Assembly (NCBI GenBank): GCA_025617745.1
Contig: CM046871.1
Span: 33,239,579-33,303,578 of the forward strand
DNA: 64,000 nucleotides
Direction of reading: 5' to 3'
Origin: Heliocidaris erythrogramma
Lineage: Eukaryota > Echinodermata > Echinoidea > Camarodonta > Echinometridae
A program made the translations under genes and the position numbers. Of this stretch, positions 41,601 through 52,662 are shown piece after piece. The notes below the pieces were generated by a model, which was not told the origin of the DNA, did not search any database, and saw only the letters and a list, made by a program, of their open reading frames with translations. Each line of letters begins with the position of its first letter. The first letter of the stretch is position 1.

Positions 41601-44600
41601 TTTATGTACAGGTAACTTTATGTACAGGTAACTTTATGTACAGGTAACTTTATTTACAGGTAACTTTATGTACAGGTAACTTTATGTAAGGTAACTTTAT
41701 GTACAAGTAACTTTATGTACAGGTAACTTTATGTACAGGTAACTTTATGTACAAGTAACTTTATGTACAGGTAACTTTATGTACAGGTAACTTTATGTAC
41801 AGGTAACTTTATGTACAGGTAACTTTATGTACAGGTAACTTTATGTACAGGTAACTTTATGTACAGGTAACTTTATTTACAGGTAACTTTATGTACAGGT
41901 AACTTTATTTACAGGTAACTTTATGTACAGGTAACTTTATGTAAGGTAACTTTATGTACAGGTAACTTTATGTACAGGTAACTTTATTTACAGGTAACTT
42001 TATGTACAGGTAACTTTATGTACAAGTAACTTTATGTACAGGTAACTTTATGTAAGGTAACTTTATGTACAGGTAACTTTATTTACAGGTAACTTTATGT
42101 ACAGGTAACTTTATGTACAGGTAACTTTATGTACAGGTAACTTTATTTACAGGTAACTTTATGTACAGGTAACTTTATGTAAGGTAACTTTATGTACAGG
42201 TAACTTTATGTACAGGTAACTTTATTTACAGGTAACTTTATGTACAGGTAACTTTATTTACAGGTAACTTTATGTACAGGTAACTTTATGTACAGGTAAC
42301 TTTATGTAAGGTAACTTTATGTACAGGTAACTTTATGTACAGGTAACTTTATTTACAGGTAACTTTATGTACAAGTAACTTTATGTACAGGTAACTTTAT
42401 GTACAAGTAACTTTATGTACAGGTAACTTTATGTACAGGTAACTTTATTTACAGGTAACTTTATGTACAGGTAACTTTATGTAAGGTAACTTTATGTACA
42501 AGTAACTTTATGTACAAGTAACTTTATGTACAGGTAACTTTATGTACAGGTAACTTTATGTACAGGTAACTTTATGTACAGGTAACTTTATGTACAGGTA
42601 ACTTTATTTACAGGTAACTTTATGTACAGGTAACTTTATGTACAGGTAACTTTATTTACAGGTAACTTTATGTACAGGTAACTTTATGTACAGGTAACTT
42701 TATTTACAGGTAACTTTATTTACAGGTAACTTTATGTACAGGTAACTTTATGTACAGGTAACTTTATGTACAGGTAACTTTATGTACAGGTAACTTTATG
42801 TACAGGTAACTTTAATGCAGGTAACTTTATGTACAAGTAACTTTATGTACAGGTAACTTTATGTACAGGTAACTTTATGTACAGGTAACTTTATTTACAG
42901 GTAACTTTATGTACAGGTAACTTTATGTACAGGTAACTTTATTTACAGGTAACTTTATGTACAGGTAAATTTATGTACAGGTAACTTTATGTACAGGTAA
43001 CTTTATTTACAGGTAACTTTATGTACAGGTAACTTTATGTACAGGTAACTTTAGTACAGGTTACAATGACAAAAACTTTTCAATGAAGACCCCCAAAACA
43101 CAGTCTTTATAAGAAGGGAGTTGTTATATATAGGTGGTAACTAAAGCAGGTCACTCTATCATTAATAGAAAGCTTTTAGCCTCTATACTATTGTAGTATA
43201 TTGAAAGTACATTATCATATACACATTATTTGTATCATATCACCTATTGCTCTACACTGTCTTACTTTCTATTTCTTGGTATCTTCCTCTCTGTCATACT
43301 TCATTCTCAGTTGTTTACTATTCTGTATCTAAGTCACTAAATGATGTATATTGTTCATATTTGTAATGACAGCTTTTTCTGGTCTTGTATATGACACCCC
43401 ATTATGAAAATCCATTAGACTTGACCCAAAGGTCATATGTCACTATTATGACCCACTCTACAGTGATAATGACCAGCCGATTGTCAGGCTGTGTATGTGA
43501 ATAAATGGACACTTGTATTTCAGACCTCAACTAGACAAGTCGCACATCTCCTCTGTTCTAGTCTTCGTATATTCTTATGTACTAAGTTGATACTTTACAA
43601 CTATGTATAGCTGATTACGACTTGGCTGAAAGAAACGGATGCATACCTGCTAATATAGTTACAGATAAGGCAGAACTTTGTGTTCTTGGATTGTTTCTCC
43701 ATTGTTCTTCTCAGGGCAGCCTGAAACGAAATTGAACCAAAAAAAAAAAGGCAAAAATTGTCACAGCTTGTCACAACCGTTGTTTTTTAAAGTAGATATT
43801 CAAAGAAAATCACAAATATGGCAATTAATGTATCACTAGAAACTGGGAAGCTTACAGATGGCAATCGTATAAGTTTTATGTCAACTGCGTATCTGGTGAT
43901 TATAAAAACAACACAAATAAAAGCTCTTCTCAGCATCTGGAATATCCAAGGATTCGCCAGAAATATAGCGATGTTTTGATGTCGTCACACTCGGGATCGA
44001 TCCTGCTTAAGCAGACGACGTCCTATAATGAATGAACGTAATTGCAATGCAATTATTTATCAAATTATAAAGAGTTTGGTGTATTTAAACATGACCTTAT
44101 TTCACACCATTATAAAGGGAAAGTGAAACTGATTCTGATAGCTAAAACCGTTTGATTGTAAATACATAGGAGAAGGGTCAATGATCAATGAAATAAACCC
44201 CACTTTCAAATTGAAAAGCCCTCCGAATAATAGCAGGATGGTATTCGTTCCCTCTTGAAACGCCGAACATGCCCCGGTGCAAGCAGCTGGAAATACAATG
44301 GCGTCTTATTTTGTTTACAAGTGACTGATTCCTTTATTTTTTTAACGCTGCATTTTTCATCAAAATAATACCATACACGAAGTTAAGAGTGAGGCAACAG
44401 ACTAACATTAAGACTGACGCTAGTGAAGGAAGAGAAATAAGTGAAGAGGAGATGACAAAATAGGCTCTGAAAAATGTGTAAGATGTTATGGGACATCGTC
44501 TGCTTAGACAGGACTGGTCCAGGGTGTGTCGTCACATATCTCAGCAGCGTTCGAGGAGCTCGTCAGCTGCTATATCGGGGGCTGTATTTTACCGTTTTAT

Positions 44601-47600
44601 AATTGATAATAATCATTACTTCAAATGTTTCCAAGCGTTGAATTTGGATAACCTTGTTTAATTTATGCCATCTATGCAATAATAAGTATTAAGCCAATAT
44701 TTAAAATCATTAACGTTCTACTTTAATCTAAAAATAACTTCAGAAAGCAGATCCCAAATGAACTGTCAAAAAAAAAAAAAACTTGTCAGATTTCTTTGAT
44801 TATATTTCGAAAGTAGCAAAATATTCTTATTATTCTTAGCTATTGTAAGTGGAGTATAATATAAATAATTTAGATACCTCTTCACAATCTATCAAAATCT
44901 ACCTTACAGTTGACAATGTTCTTATAAGTCCTGTCAAATCTTTACATGGACTTGTTCAAGAAAACTGCTTTTGGTATAACCACACTGTATTTCCTGATAA
45001 TAATAATAGACATTTATAACGCGCCATCTATCTAGGTAACCTATTCCGAGGCGCGGGAAAGTACTACTATTACCCTGGCTTTAGCCGAGCTGCCCTAAGG
45101 TGCTAAAAGCATTCAAGGAATAAATTCCTACCAGGTATCCACTTACTACACCTGGGTGGAGAGTGGCAAATGTAGATTAATATCTTGCCAAAGGACATTA
45201 GCCGCGGCGGGACTTGAACCGCGAACCATGTGATCCACAGTCCCGTGACGTATCCACTAGACCACGACACCTCTACAATTATTGCCACCCTTGCCATTAC
45301 TATACATGAGATTATGGAAAGATATAAGAAGAGAATTGGATACCTGAGCATCATTTGTCATCGAATCAGCCTCATCCAGTATGATGATCTTGAAAGGAGG
45401 GCATGGTGTCCCACTAGCAAGGATGAAAACAAGAGAAGACTAATGAACAAACAAACATATGAATGCTTGGAAATGTTTGAAGAAATAATGAACAATGTTT
45501 TCGTGTAAAAGACTGAAATACTAACATTAAAGCATCCACCTCCTATAATGCAAAGATATTCATTCATTGACCCGTACTTCAAGATTCCGAGAAAGTTTTC
45601 GAACTTACTCTGGTCTCAGTCCACCTGCGGCAGTCTGCGCAAACTTCTTCACCTTGTCCCGGACGACCTGGATTCCTCTTTCATCAGAAGCATTCAGTTC
45701 CAGAACACGGTTCCTATACATATCAGTACTGATAAAAAAAAAATGGATTCCAAAATATGTCTGTCACTGCATTGCTTTAATATTTCTAGTATCCTAAACC
45801 TTGACATTGTTATCAACAAAATGCTGTATTTTCTTTTTCACTTCCTTTCTATTCCTCCACATGTTTCATTTTCCCAAATGTTTCTTCTACCCCACTGTCT
45901 GTTTGGCTGTCTGCCTTTCTATCTCACTCTCTCTCTCTTTCTCTATCTTTGTCTCTTCTTTTGAATCTCTACCTCTACTCAACAGTCACAACATCGAGCA
46001 AAGCAATTGAAAATAATTTAATCAGATCACAAAATGATGACTGTTGTACAAATTTTCTATCACAGCACTAGACCTCTGCTCACTGGTTAGTTGGTCATTT
46101 ACTCATTCACTGCAACACTGTATGCTATATCATTCAGCAGTTGATACTCTGTTGGTCACTCACCCAAACAGCTCTCTTGCTGCAGCTAGAATTGTGGATG
46201 TTTTGCCGGTACCAGGGGGTCCATAGAACAGCATGTTTGGAAGCTAGAAAATTACATATGATCCAATTTGAAAACTCAATAATCTTGATCAAATAAAACT
46301 GTAGAAACAAATGTGACGTTATAACAGAAAAGGTTTGCAGGAGTCTATACTAACGTAAATTCTAATCAGTTAGTTCAATTCAAGTTATTATACAATTATA
46401 TGTGATAGCTGGTAACTCAGATCAATAAATATTCTTAGGATAAGGAATGGCTACAAAATGCCCATATTCCAAAACTTGAATTTAGGATCAGGATGGTCAG
46501 ATACTTTTTTTTAAATGTATGTTTTACTAAATCAAAGACAAAAATCAAAATATTTACATGTCATCAACAATGATTGGTACACAACAAAAAAGATTTTTAA
46601 TAAAGTAATGAAAATTAAAAAAAATTAATGAAAATAAAAAAAAAGTGATAAGAAATAGAAGATATATTTAAACCACAGCGAAAAAAACATAGAATACTGT
46701 TTATTAAAAGTGCGCATTGGGGAATCCCGCTAGCTGCCAAAACCCATTCCATCCTGTCAAGGGCCACCTACATGTAAGCCTGGACACACTCCACAAAAAC
46801 ACACGCATTCCATACAACGATACAACCATAATTGAAACTATCCGTCGCACGCAGCTGCCATTTTATATCTGCATGACAAGAGGAGGCATGGATACACAAA
46901 CCCTGGTGAGTTCTCGGAAATTTCTTATGATCTTTTTTTGGATTTTTTGGTAAAAATACGTACGATCAAAAAGACATTCTAATTCAAAACGTTTCCCTAG
47001 GAGGAAACGCTGTGGGGAATGGCCTGTCGGTCGCGGGAGTTATCAGAAAAGCGTTATTTCAGGGCATTTTCATGTCCTGCTACATGTAACCCGTGCGCAA
47101 TTAGATTGCTGGGGATAAACGCCTGGCTTCGTGATGTAAAAGGCGTATAGCCAATTTTTTTTTTTTTTCTACACTCACAAAGCTAATCCTGGCTAATAAG
47201 GATGGTCGGATACTTGACAAGACTATTGAGATAACTTACGTCAGCTCCTTGTAATGATTTCTTCAGAACAGCTACAACCTCATCTTGATAAGCTACCTCA
47301 TCAACTGTTTTGGGTCGGCTGAAATATAGAAAGAAAAATCAAACAGTTATGTCCTTCAGATGCATGAATAGGATAAAACAACTTTCCTCAGGCTCACTTA
47401 TTGATATACAAATATAAGAAGCATGGTGCAAATATAATTTAGAGACATTCTTGAATTTCTTTATTTGCAATAAAGCTATACTGTTTTAACAAGGTACTCT
47501 CCATAAATGAATTTTGGACAATATTTAATATCAAAGTTCAAATTATATATTCAGAGTTTTGATTGAAAATATACATGGCAGTTAAACATTTAGTTGTATT

Positions 47601-47813
47601 TTTACTAATCACATACTTTCTGAACCATGAAATTTGAATTTCTTATAACCCTAGCCTTTAAATAATAATACAAATTTATTAATTTAACATTATAGAAACT
47701 AAAATATCTCACTATTTTTCAACCCAAGGAACTTGTCTTTGTTTGGTGGATCCTCCTGTTGAACTTGATGCAGCCTTGGATTTAAGACTACCACCTTTGA
47801 GAAAAGCATCCAT
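38626..47813 (-). CDS. RFC4: Replication factor C subunit 4
   Basis: Ten exons with GT-AG borders join into 355 codons plus stop: 47713-47813, 47240-47318, 46164-46243, 45609-45728, 45344-45413, 43647-43720, 41154-41274, 40654-40779, 39449-39574 and 38626-38796. The start [13 protein letters not shown] and [19 protein letters not shown] match RFC4. Walker A is GPPGTGKT at residues 68-75, Walker B IIILDEAD at 136-143, sensor region [10 protein letters not shown] near 165-175, and the RFC-box SRC at 182-184. The C-terminal collar part reads [18 protein letters not shown] and ends DQFCSAQN. Human RFC4 is 363 aa, so this is full length. RFC4 is one of the small AAA+ subunits of the clamp loader that places PCNA on primed DNA. 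Introns 1-9 contain MITEs, SINE pieces and a large minisatellite, but no coding damage is visible. Confidence 0.97.
38886..38943 (-). mobile_element. SINE fragment (same family as 44996-45275)
   Basis: GGTGGAGAGTGGCAAATTTA, GACTAATGTTTTGCCAGAGG matches the centre of the SINE at 45154-45193 (GGTGGAGAGTGGCAAATGTA, GATTAATATCTTGCCAAAGG). It lies in the last RFC4 intron. Confidence 0.7.
39911..40152. mobile_element. 242-bp MITE, GGGGCCGTATTCTGAAAAC ends
   Basis: GGGGCCGTATTCTGAAAACT at the left is inverted at the right (TAGTTTTCAGAATACCGCCCC) with one or two mismatches. An inner pair, GTTAATTGTCATAACAAAT and ATTTGTTATGACAATTAAC, extends the foldback. It lies in an RFC4 intron. Confidence 0.82.
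40220..40296. mobile_element. 77-bp inverted-repeat segment
   Basis: GGGCAATTCCACGGTAACG and the complement of CGTTACAGCGGAATTGCCC form 19-bp inverted ends with three mismatches. The dispersed repeat at 40312-40437 follows at once, so both may belong to one larger element. Confidence 0.55.
40312..40437. repeat. Dispersed repeat shared with 24913-25030
   Basis: Second copy of the segment described at 24913. Here the reading text is [20 protein letters not shown] without a stop across the repeat. Confidence 0.7.
41470..43065. repeat. 1.5-kb minisatellite, 16-bp unit, inside a MITE remnant
   Basis: From about 41545 to 43065 the unit TTTATGTACAGGTAAC repeats more than 90 times. Variants are TTTATTTACAGGTAAC, TTTATGTACAAGTAAC and a shorter TTTATGTAAGGTAAC, spread in a non-random pattern. 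The array starts after GGGTGTTTCATAAAGCTGTT and GAAGTTACGTATGACTTAA, which is one end of a common marine MITE type. It lies in RFC4 intron 6, between exons 41154-41274 and 43647-43720. Confidence 0.95.
43979..44536. mobile_element. 558-bp element with about 50-bp inverted ends
   Basis: Left GATGTCGTCACACTCGGGAT, CCTGCTTAAGCAGACGACGT matches the reverse complement of 44486-44536 (CATCGTCTGCTTAGACAGGA, CTGGTCCAGGGTGTGTCGTC) with several changes. It lies in an RFC4 intron. Confidence 0.6.
44996..45275 (-). mobile_element. tRNA-derived SINE, full length
   Basis: On the minus strand it begins GAGGTGTCGTGGTCTAGTGG (A-box region), has GGTTCGCGGTTCAAGTCCCG (B box), a body with GAGAGTGGCAAATG... and GGCAGCTCGGCTAAAGCCAG, and ends GGCGCGTTATAAATGTCTAT plus an ATT repeat tail near 45000. 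Head, body and tail order fits SINEs of sea urchins and relatives. It is in the RFC4 intron next to exon 45344-45413. Confidence 0.78.
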
Positions 47814-48502
47814 TTCTAGAAGAAAGAAAAAAATGATCTACCAATAAGCCACTTCGGAGATGCAATCTGAGCATGAGCAGATAAAGGTCATCTGTACCAA
47901 ATTCTAAAACCCACTGACACTAATATTCGATATGTGCTCATGAATGTCATGTAATCATTATTCAATTATGCACTAATGGTGCATTCCATGATATCCAGGT
48001 GGAAGTATTCTTTTTAAAGGGGGAAACAAAAGCTATTCATGAGGCACCTCTATCACTCCCAGAGTTATTTTTCTGAAGTGCACATGTCTAAAATATCTGT
48101 GGATATTTGGGGTCATTTGTAGTTTTTCTACCATGCGCTAACCCCAAACTGGCTTATACTAATGGTGGTAGCATTTTTCCAGAGCTATCATCATCACAAT
48201 CAAGTTAAATTAAATCTAAAACAAATTTAACCTCTTTTGGAGTTTGGACCACCATTTTAATACAATTAGTTTATCATAAATGAACTGAAATGAACTTCAA
48301 AAAAAGAAAAGAGAAAAAAGGCAATGGCACATCTCGCTGTGCTGATATCTTCTACAGAAATAAACTTGACCATATTTTTCAGTAATGATGCTATTAAAAA
48401 GGCAAAAAATTCTAAGATTCTTTCATCTTTGTTTTGGGCATGTTGGGTGTCGTATCTTTTGTCCTTTTGTCAGTTCAGTCTCTTAGATGGGAGTCTCCCA
48501 AT
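47814..48502. other. Region upstream of RFC4 start codon
   Basis: This holds the RFC4 5' UTR and possibly its promoter. No TATA box or initiator could be supported. The repeated module of the next region begins at about 48503. Confidence 0.4.
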
Positions 48503-48935
48503 TACCATTTCCTGGTCGCCGCGGGCGCTGACATCTCCCCAAAAGATTTTTGTCCTTAAAAATTCGGTCCCTATGGCGTACACGGAAAAGTCCAGATTTT
48601 CTGTGTGCGCGATCGTAAAGATCGATGTGAGCTTGCGATCCCGAGTTTCTTCGTGGACAAAAATTTTATTGGCCGATTTTAGTCCAACACATCGGCAGTA
48701 TGTAAACAACACGCGATCGCGAAACAAATCGGCGGGGATTTCTCCGGTTTTGGACAAGACTTTGACTTTGGATTTTGCTGAAAATATCAAAAGTTCTTCC
48801 CAACAGCCATTTGAGGTAGGAGTGAGATTTTTAAGGGCTGAATTTGAAAGCAAGTATTTAAAATATTTATCTTATTTTTCTCCCCATACCTTTAGTACAT
48901 GCGACAGAAAATACCAACTATTTTACAGCAATGTA
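48503..48935 (+). mobile_element. Module copy A (left-truncated)
   Basis: It starts at ATTTCCTGGTCGCCGCGGGC and runs to CCAACTATTTTACAG near 48930, matching the right two thirds of the copy at 55901-56587. The first roughly 270 bp of the module are absent; the left neighbour sequence is not part of the family. It is the copy closest to RFC4. Confidence 0.8.
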
Positions 48936-48944
48936 GCCATGAGT

Positions 48945-49607
48945 CACTCATAGCTACATTCCTATACTTCGTGTGTATAATGTAGGCAGTCAGACACCTC
49001 AACTTTTTAAAACACCACTGCACAAAAGTCACAAACATTCACTCAAAATCGGCGTTTAATTTACAAAAACCGACCACAAAATATCCAAGAAATACAATAA
49101 ATTCAACTCACCGATGTTGGAAAAGATATTTCCAAAAATCAAATCCGTAATTTACTGTTGACTCTCGCGAAACGAGCTATCGGAGTCAATGTGTACATTT
49201 CCTGGTCGCCGCGGGCGCTGACATCTCCCTAAAAGAGTTTTGTCCTTAAAAATTCGGTCCCTGTGGCATACAAGGAAAAGTCGCGATTTTCTGCGTTCGC
49301 GATCGTAAAGATCGATGTGCGCTTGCGATCCCGAGTTTCATGTGGACAAAAATTTTATTGGCCCATTTTAGTCTAAGACATCGGCAGTATGTATGTAAAC
49401 AACACGCGATCGCGAAACAAATCGGCGGGGATTTCTCTGGTTTTGGACAAGATTTTGACTTTGGATTTTGCTGAAAATATCAAAAGTTCTTCCTAACGGC
49501 CATTTGAGGTAGGAGTGAGATTTTTAAGGGCTGAATTTGAAAGCAAGTATTTAAAATATTTATCTTATTTTTCCCCCCATACCTTTACTACACGCGACAG
49601 AAAATAC
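48945..49607 (+). mobile_element. Module copy B
   Basis: Begins CACTCATAGCTACATTCCTA, ends at GCGACAGAAAATAC. Internal marks in order: CGATGTTGGAAAAGATATTT, CTCGCGAAACGAGCTATCGG, GGTCGCCGCGGGCGCTGACA, CGATCGTAAAGATCGATGTG, ACACGCGATCGCGAAACAAA, CCCCCCATACCTTTACTACA. Confidence 0.85.
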
Positions 49608-49643
49608 TATTTTTGCATGTTGTATTCAATATGACCACTATTC

Positions 49644-50448
49644 CACATCAGCAAGCAATGGTCATATTGACCATTAGAATCATATACATGTGTGTATACT
49701 GGGTATTGGGGATACAGATGTAATTTTGTTTGAAATTGATGTTTTTGTGGGCAAACTGATACTTAAGTATCACTCTTTAGATTTAACGTTTTAAGTTCGT
49801 TAAGATACAAAATGTAGAAAGTTATAAAAACTTACATTTACAGCCCTCTTTTTGGTACTTGTTACCCACACCTCCATACGGATGACGACTGCTCTCAATA
49901 TGTTGCGCACTAGTGAGGCCGCTCTACATGGTTACGCACCGTAGATACGTACGCAGAATGTTACGCACACAAGCTATTCTACGAAGACCTGGAAGGGCCA
50001 AACTAACGACGTAAAAAAATAAAAAATATTACGTACGTACGTAGTAATTATTACGTACGTACGTAATATTTTTTATTTTTTTACGTCGTCAGTTTGGCCC
50101 TTCCAGGTCTTCGTAGGAGATCGACGAACCGATCGCGCCGGTACTACTACGAGCGCTGAGGGCTCCCTTCATCATAATCGTGAAAAATACAAACTGGATG
50201 CTGACGGGACTCGATAGCAGTTATCGACAAAAAGGACCCAAAATTTCAGGAAACCCTCTTCAAAGGTCACAAAACAACCTGGTAAGTTTTAATCATCTAT
50301 TATTCAACATAAGTATTTGGATTTAAGTAAACTGCAATATATGAGTTTCAATTAAATATAGCCAAAAATGCACAGTGATGCAGTTTAGGTATGGGATGTG
50401 TGTTGGCTGCGTTACTACACAGTCGGCAATGGCGTGTACCTATGAGTG
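49644..50448 (-). mobile_element. Related 0.8-kb element, left inverted arm
   Basis: On the plus strand it starts CACATCAGCAAGCAATGGTC and ends GTGTACCTATGAGTG. Positions 49748-50448 are the inverted copy of 55199-55902, and 49644-49746 matches 56590-56690 inverted. It shares the CTATGAGTG end with the modules but not their core. A 138-bp palindrome lies at 49979-50116. Confidence 0.85.
49979..50116. repeat. 138-bp near-perfect palindrome (left copy)
   Basis: Starts CTACGAAGACCTGGAAGGGC, ends GCCCTTCCAGGTCTTCGTAG. The arms continue CAAACTAACGACGTAAAAAA and TAAAAAATATTACGTACGTA to a centre around GTAGTAATTATTACG. Only one or two mismatches in 69-bp arms. Confidence 0.95.
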
Positions 50449-50470
50449 GACGCTGCAACTTCGTGGCAGC

Positions 50471-50573
50471 GTCCACAACACGCGATCGCGAAACAAATCG
50501 GCGGGGATTTCTCCGGTTTTGGACAAGATTTTGACTTTGGATTTTGCTGAAAATATCAAAAGTTCTTCCTAAC
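50471..50573 (+). mobile_element. Module piece C (left part of a split module)
   Basis: CACAACACGCGATCGCGAAA through AGTTCTTCCTAAC. Its continuation (GGCCATTTGAGGTAGG) lies at 51299, after the inserted element D. Confidence 0.85.
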
Positions 50574-51290
50574 CACACCACGAATAGTGGTCATATTGAC
50601 CACTACGAATACAATATGCAAAAATAGTTGTTATTTTCTGTCGCGTGTAGTAAAGGTATGGGGGGAAAAATAAGATAAATATTTTAAATACTTGCTTTCA
50701 AATTCAGGCCTTAAAAATCTCACTCCTACCTCAAATGTCCGTTAGGAAGAACTTTTGATATTTTCAGCAAAATCCAAAGTCAAAATCTTGTCCAAAACCG
50801 GAGAAATCCCCGCCGATTTGTTTCGCGATCGCGCGTTGTTTACATACTGCCGATGTCTTAGACTAAAATGGGCCAATAAAATTTTTGTCCACGAAGAAAC
50901 TCGGGATCGCAAGCGCACATCGATCTTTACGATCGCGCACGCAGAAAATCGGGACTTTTCCGTGTATGCCACAGGGACCGAATTTTTAAGGACAAAACTC
51001 TTTTGGGGAGATGTCAGCGCCCGCGGCGACCAGGAAATGTACACATTGACTCCGATAGCTCGTTTCGCGAGAATCAACAGTAAATTACGGATTTGATTTT
51101 TGGAAATATCTTTTCCAACATCGGTGAGTTGAATTTATGGTATTTCTTGGATATTTTGTTGTCGGTTTTTGTAAACTAAATGCCGATTTTGAGTGAATGT
51201 TTGTGACTTTTGTGCAGTGGTGTTTTAAAAAGTTGAGGTGTATGACTGCCTAAATTATACACACGAAGTATAGGAATGTAGCTATGAGTG
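50574..51290 (-). mobile_element. Complete module element D with 8-bp target duplication
   Basis: 717 bp. On the plus strand it starts CACACCACGAATAGTGG and ends GTAGCTATGAGTG. TTCCTAAC lies directly at both sides (50566-50573 and 51291-51298), and outside it the split module C/E can be read through with one TTCCTAAC. This defines the ends of the family: CACTCATAG at one end, CACACCACGAATAG at the other. An 8-bp duplication and CA..TG ends suggest the hAT superfamily. Confidence 0.9.
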
Positions 51291-51356
51291 TTCCTAACGG
51301 CCATTTGAGGTAGGAGTGAGATTTTTAAGGGCGGAATTTGAAAGCAAGGTATTTAA

Positions 51357-52631
51357 AGGGCGAGTCAATTAGAATTACATTTCATGATAATATCAAAGTA
51401 TTGTGTCAATATTGCTAGAAATCGCATATACTTTTTATTAAAAAGATCTGTGTACTTCTCTAAGCTCCGTTGAAATTGCCTAAATCGCACGTTTATCAGC
51501 TAGTCTGTCACGCCCCTCGAAAAATAGGGCCCAGTCACGTGCCTTGTCAGGTGACCTGTGACGTACCATCGGGAACGTCTAGCTAGCGGACGACGCTTGT
51601 CTGTGTATATCCAGTGCAGGGAATTTTGGATAGGCATGATAGGAGTGCATATCTCAAGAAAATGCCGCGGAGATGTGTTGTTGCTGGGTGCAGCAAAGGC
51701 ACCAGCGATGGTGTCAGTCTGCACACCTTTCCTAAAGGTGATGCAACTCGAAAAATTTGGATTTCAAGGATCAAGCTGACGCGAGCTAGCTCAGTGGGAT
51801 GGCCCTTCCGCTCACAGTACTGTTTGCAGTGACCACTTCAGGGAGGAGGACTTCGATAGTCAGGCCCTCAGGCCAGGGGCTGTATGACCAGCTAGGATTT
51901 GCGCCCAAGAATAAAATGCTGCGGCCGACAGCTATCCCTGTCATCAGACTGGGAACTGAGGGCTGTGGAACTGGAAGCCAAACACAGGGAGCTAAAAAAA
52001 CAAGAGTCGGTCTGCAGTTCTGAAGCTGGAGTCACTGGAGAAAAAGAGGGTAGGTCTACCGTACCGTACCGTAGAGCCCGGGGGGGGGGGGGGGGCACTC
52101 AACCTGTTTTTGGATGTGGATGTGCCGCTGCCAATCTCAAAACAGGGGGCTAAGGAGCTAAATGGTTAATTGAGGAAGCTCATTTTTGAGGGTCTAAGGA
52201 GAGAACGGGCTCATGGGCAGAGCTAATTTTAGCTGCTCGCGATCTCACTACTCTGGTACACATACGGTGCATGAACTGAGTCAGCGGTCGCAGCGCTGTT
52301 TTTAACGCTGTACATGCCGCGCCACTGCACTGGCTCGATGTCGCATGCAGATTGATCTCGCTGAGCCGCCGCTAGCACTAGTAATACCGCGTTCAGTTAG
52401 GGGGCACTAGGTCGCCCAGCTCCCCGCTGCGCTGGCCTGGGAGGCTAGGGAGCGACCGTTCCCGGACAATGGGCTGTGCGCATTGTTTTCTCATATTCTA
52501 GGGAGCGAGTCGGAAGCCAATCGAGGTGCGGTTAGTGAAAATCTGAAAATCGCATATCATGGGAGCGACCCGAGAAGGTTGAAAATGGGGGACGTCACAG
52601 CGGCACATACATGTGTGACATATATATGTGA

Positions 52632-52662
<31 letters not shown>

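Noticed and set aside
41545-43065. CRISPR array or regulatory operator array
   Set aside because: Units are directly adjacent 16-mers without unique spacers, in an intron of a eukaryotic gene; it is a minisatellite.
50755-51096. 113-aa frame in the module core, also open at 56096-56437 and on the opposite strand
   Set aside because: The two copies differ at about a dozen of 113 residues, mostly by amino-acid-changing substitutions, and both strands are open. This fits GC-rich non-coding DNA, not a conserved protein.
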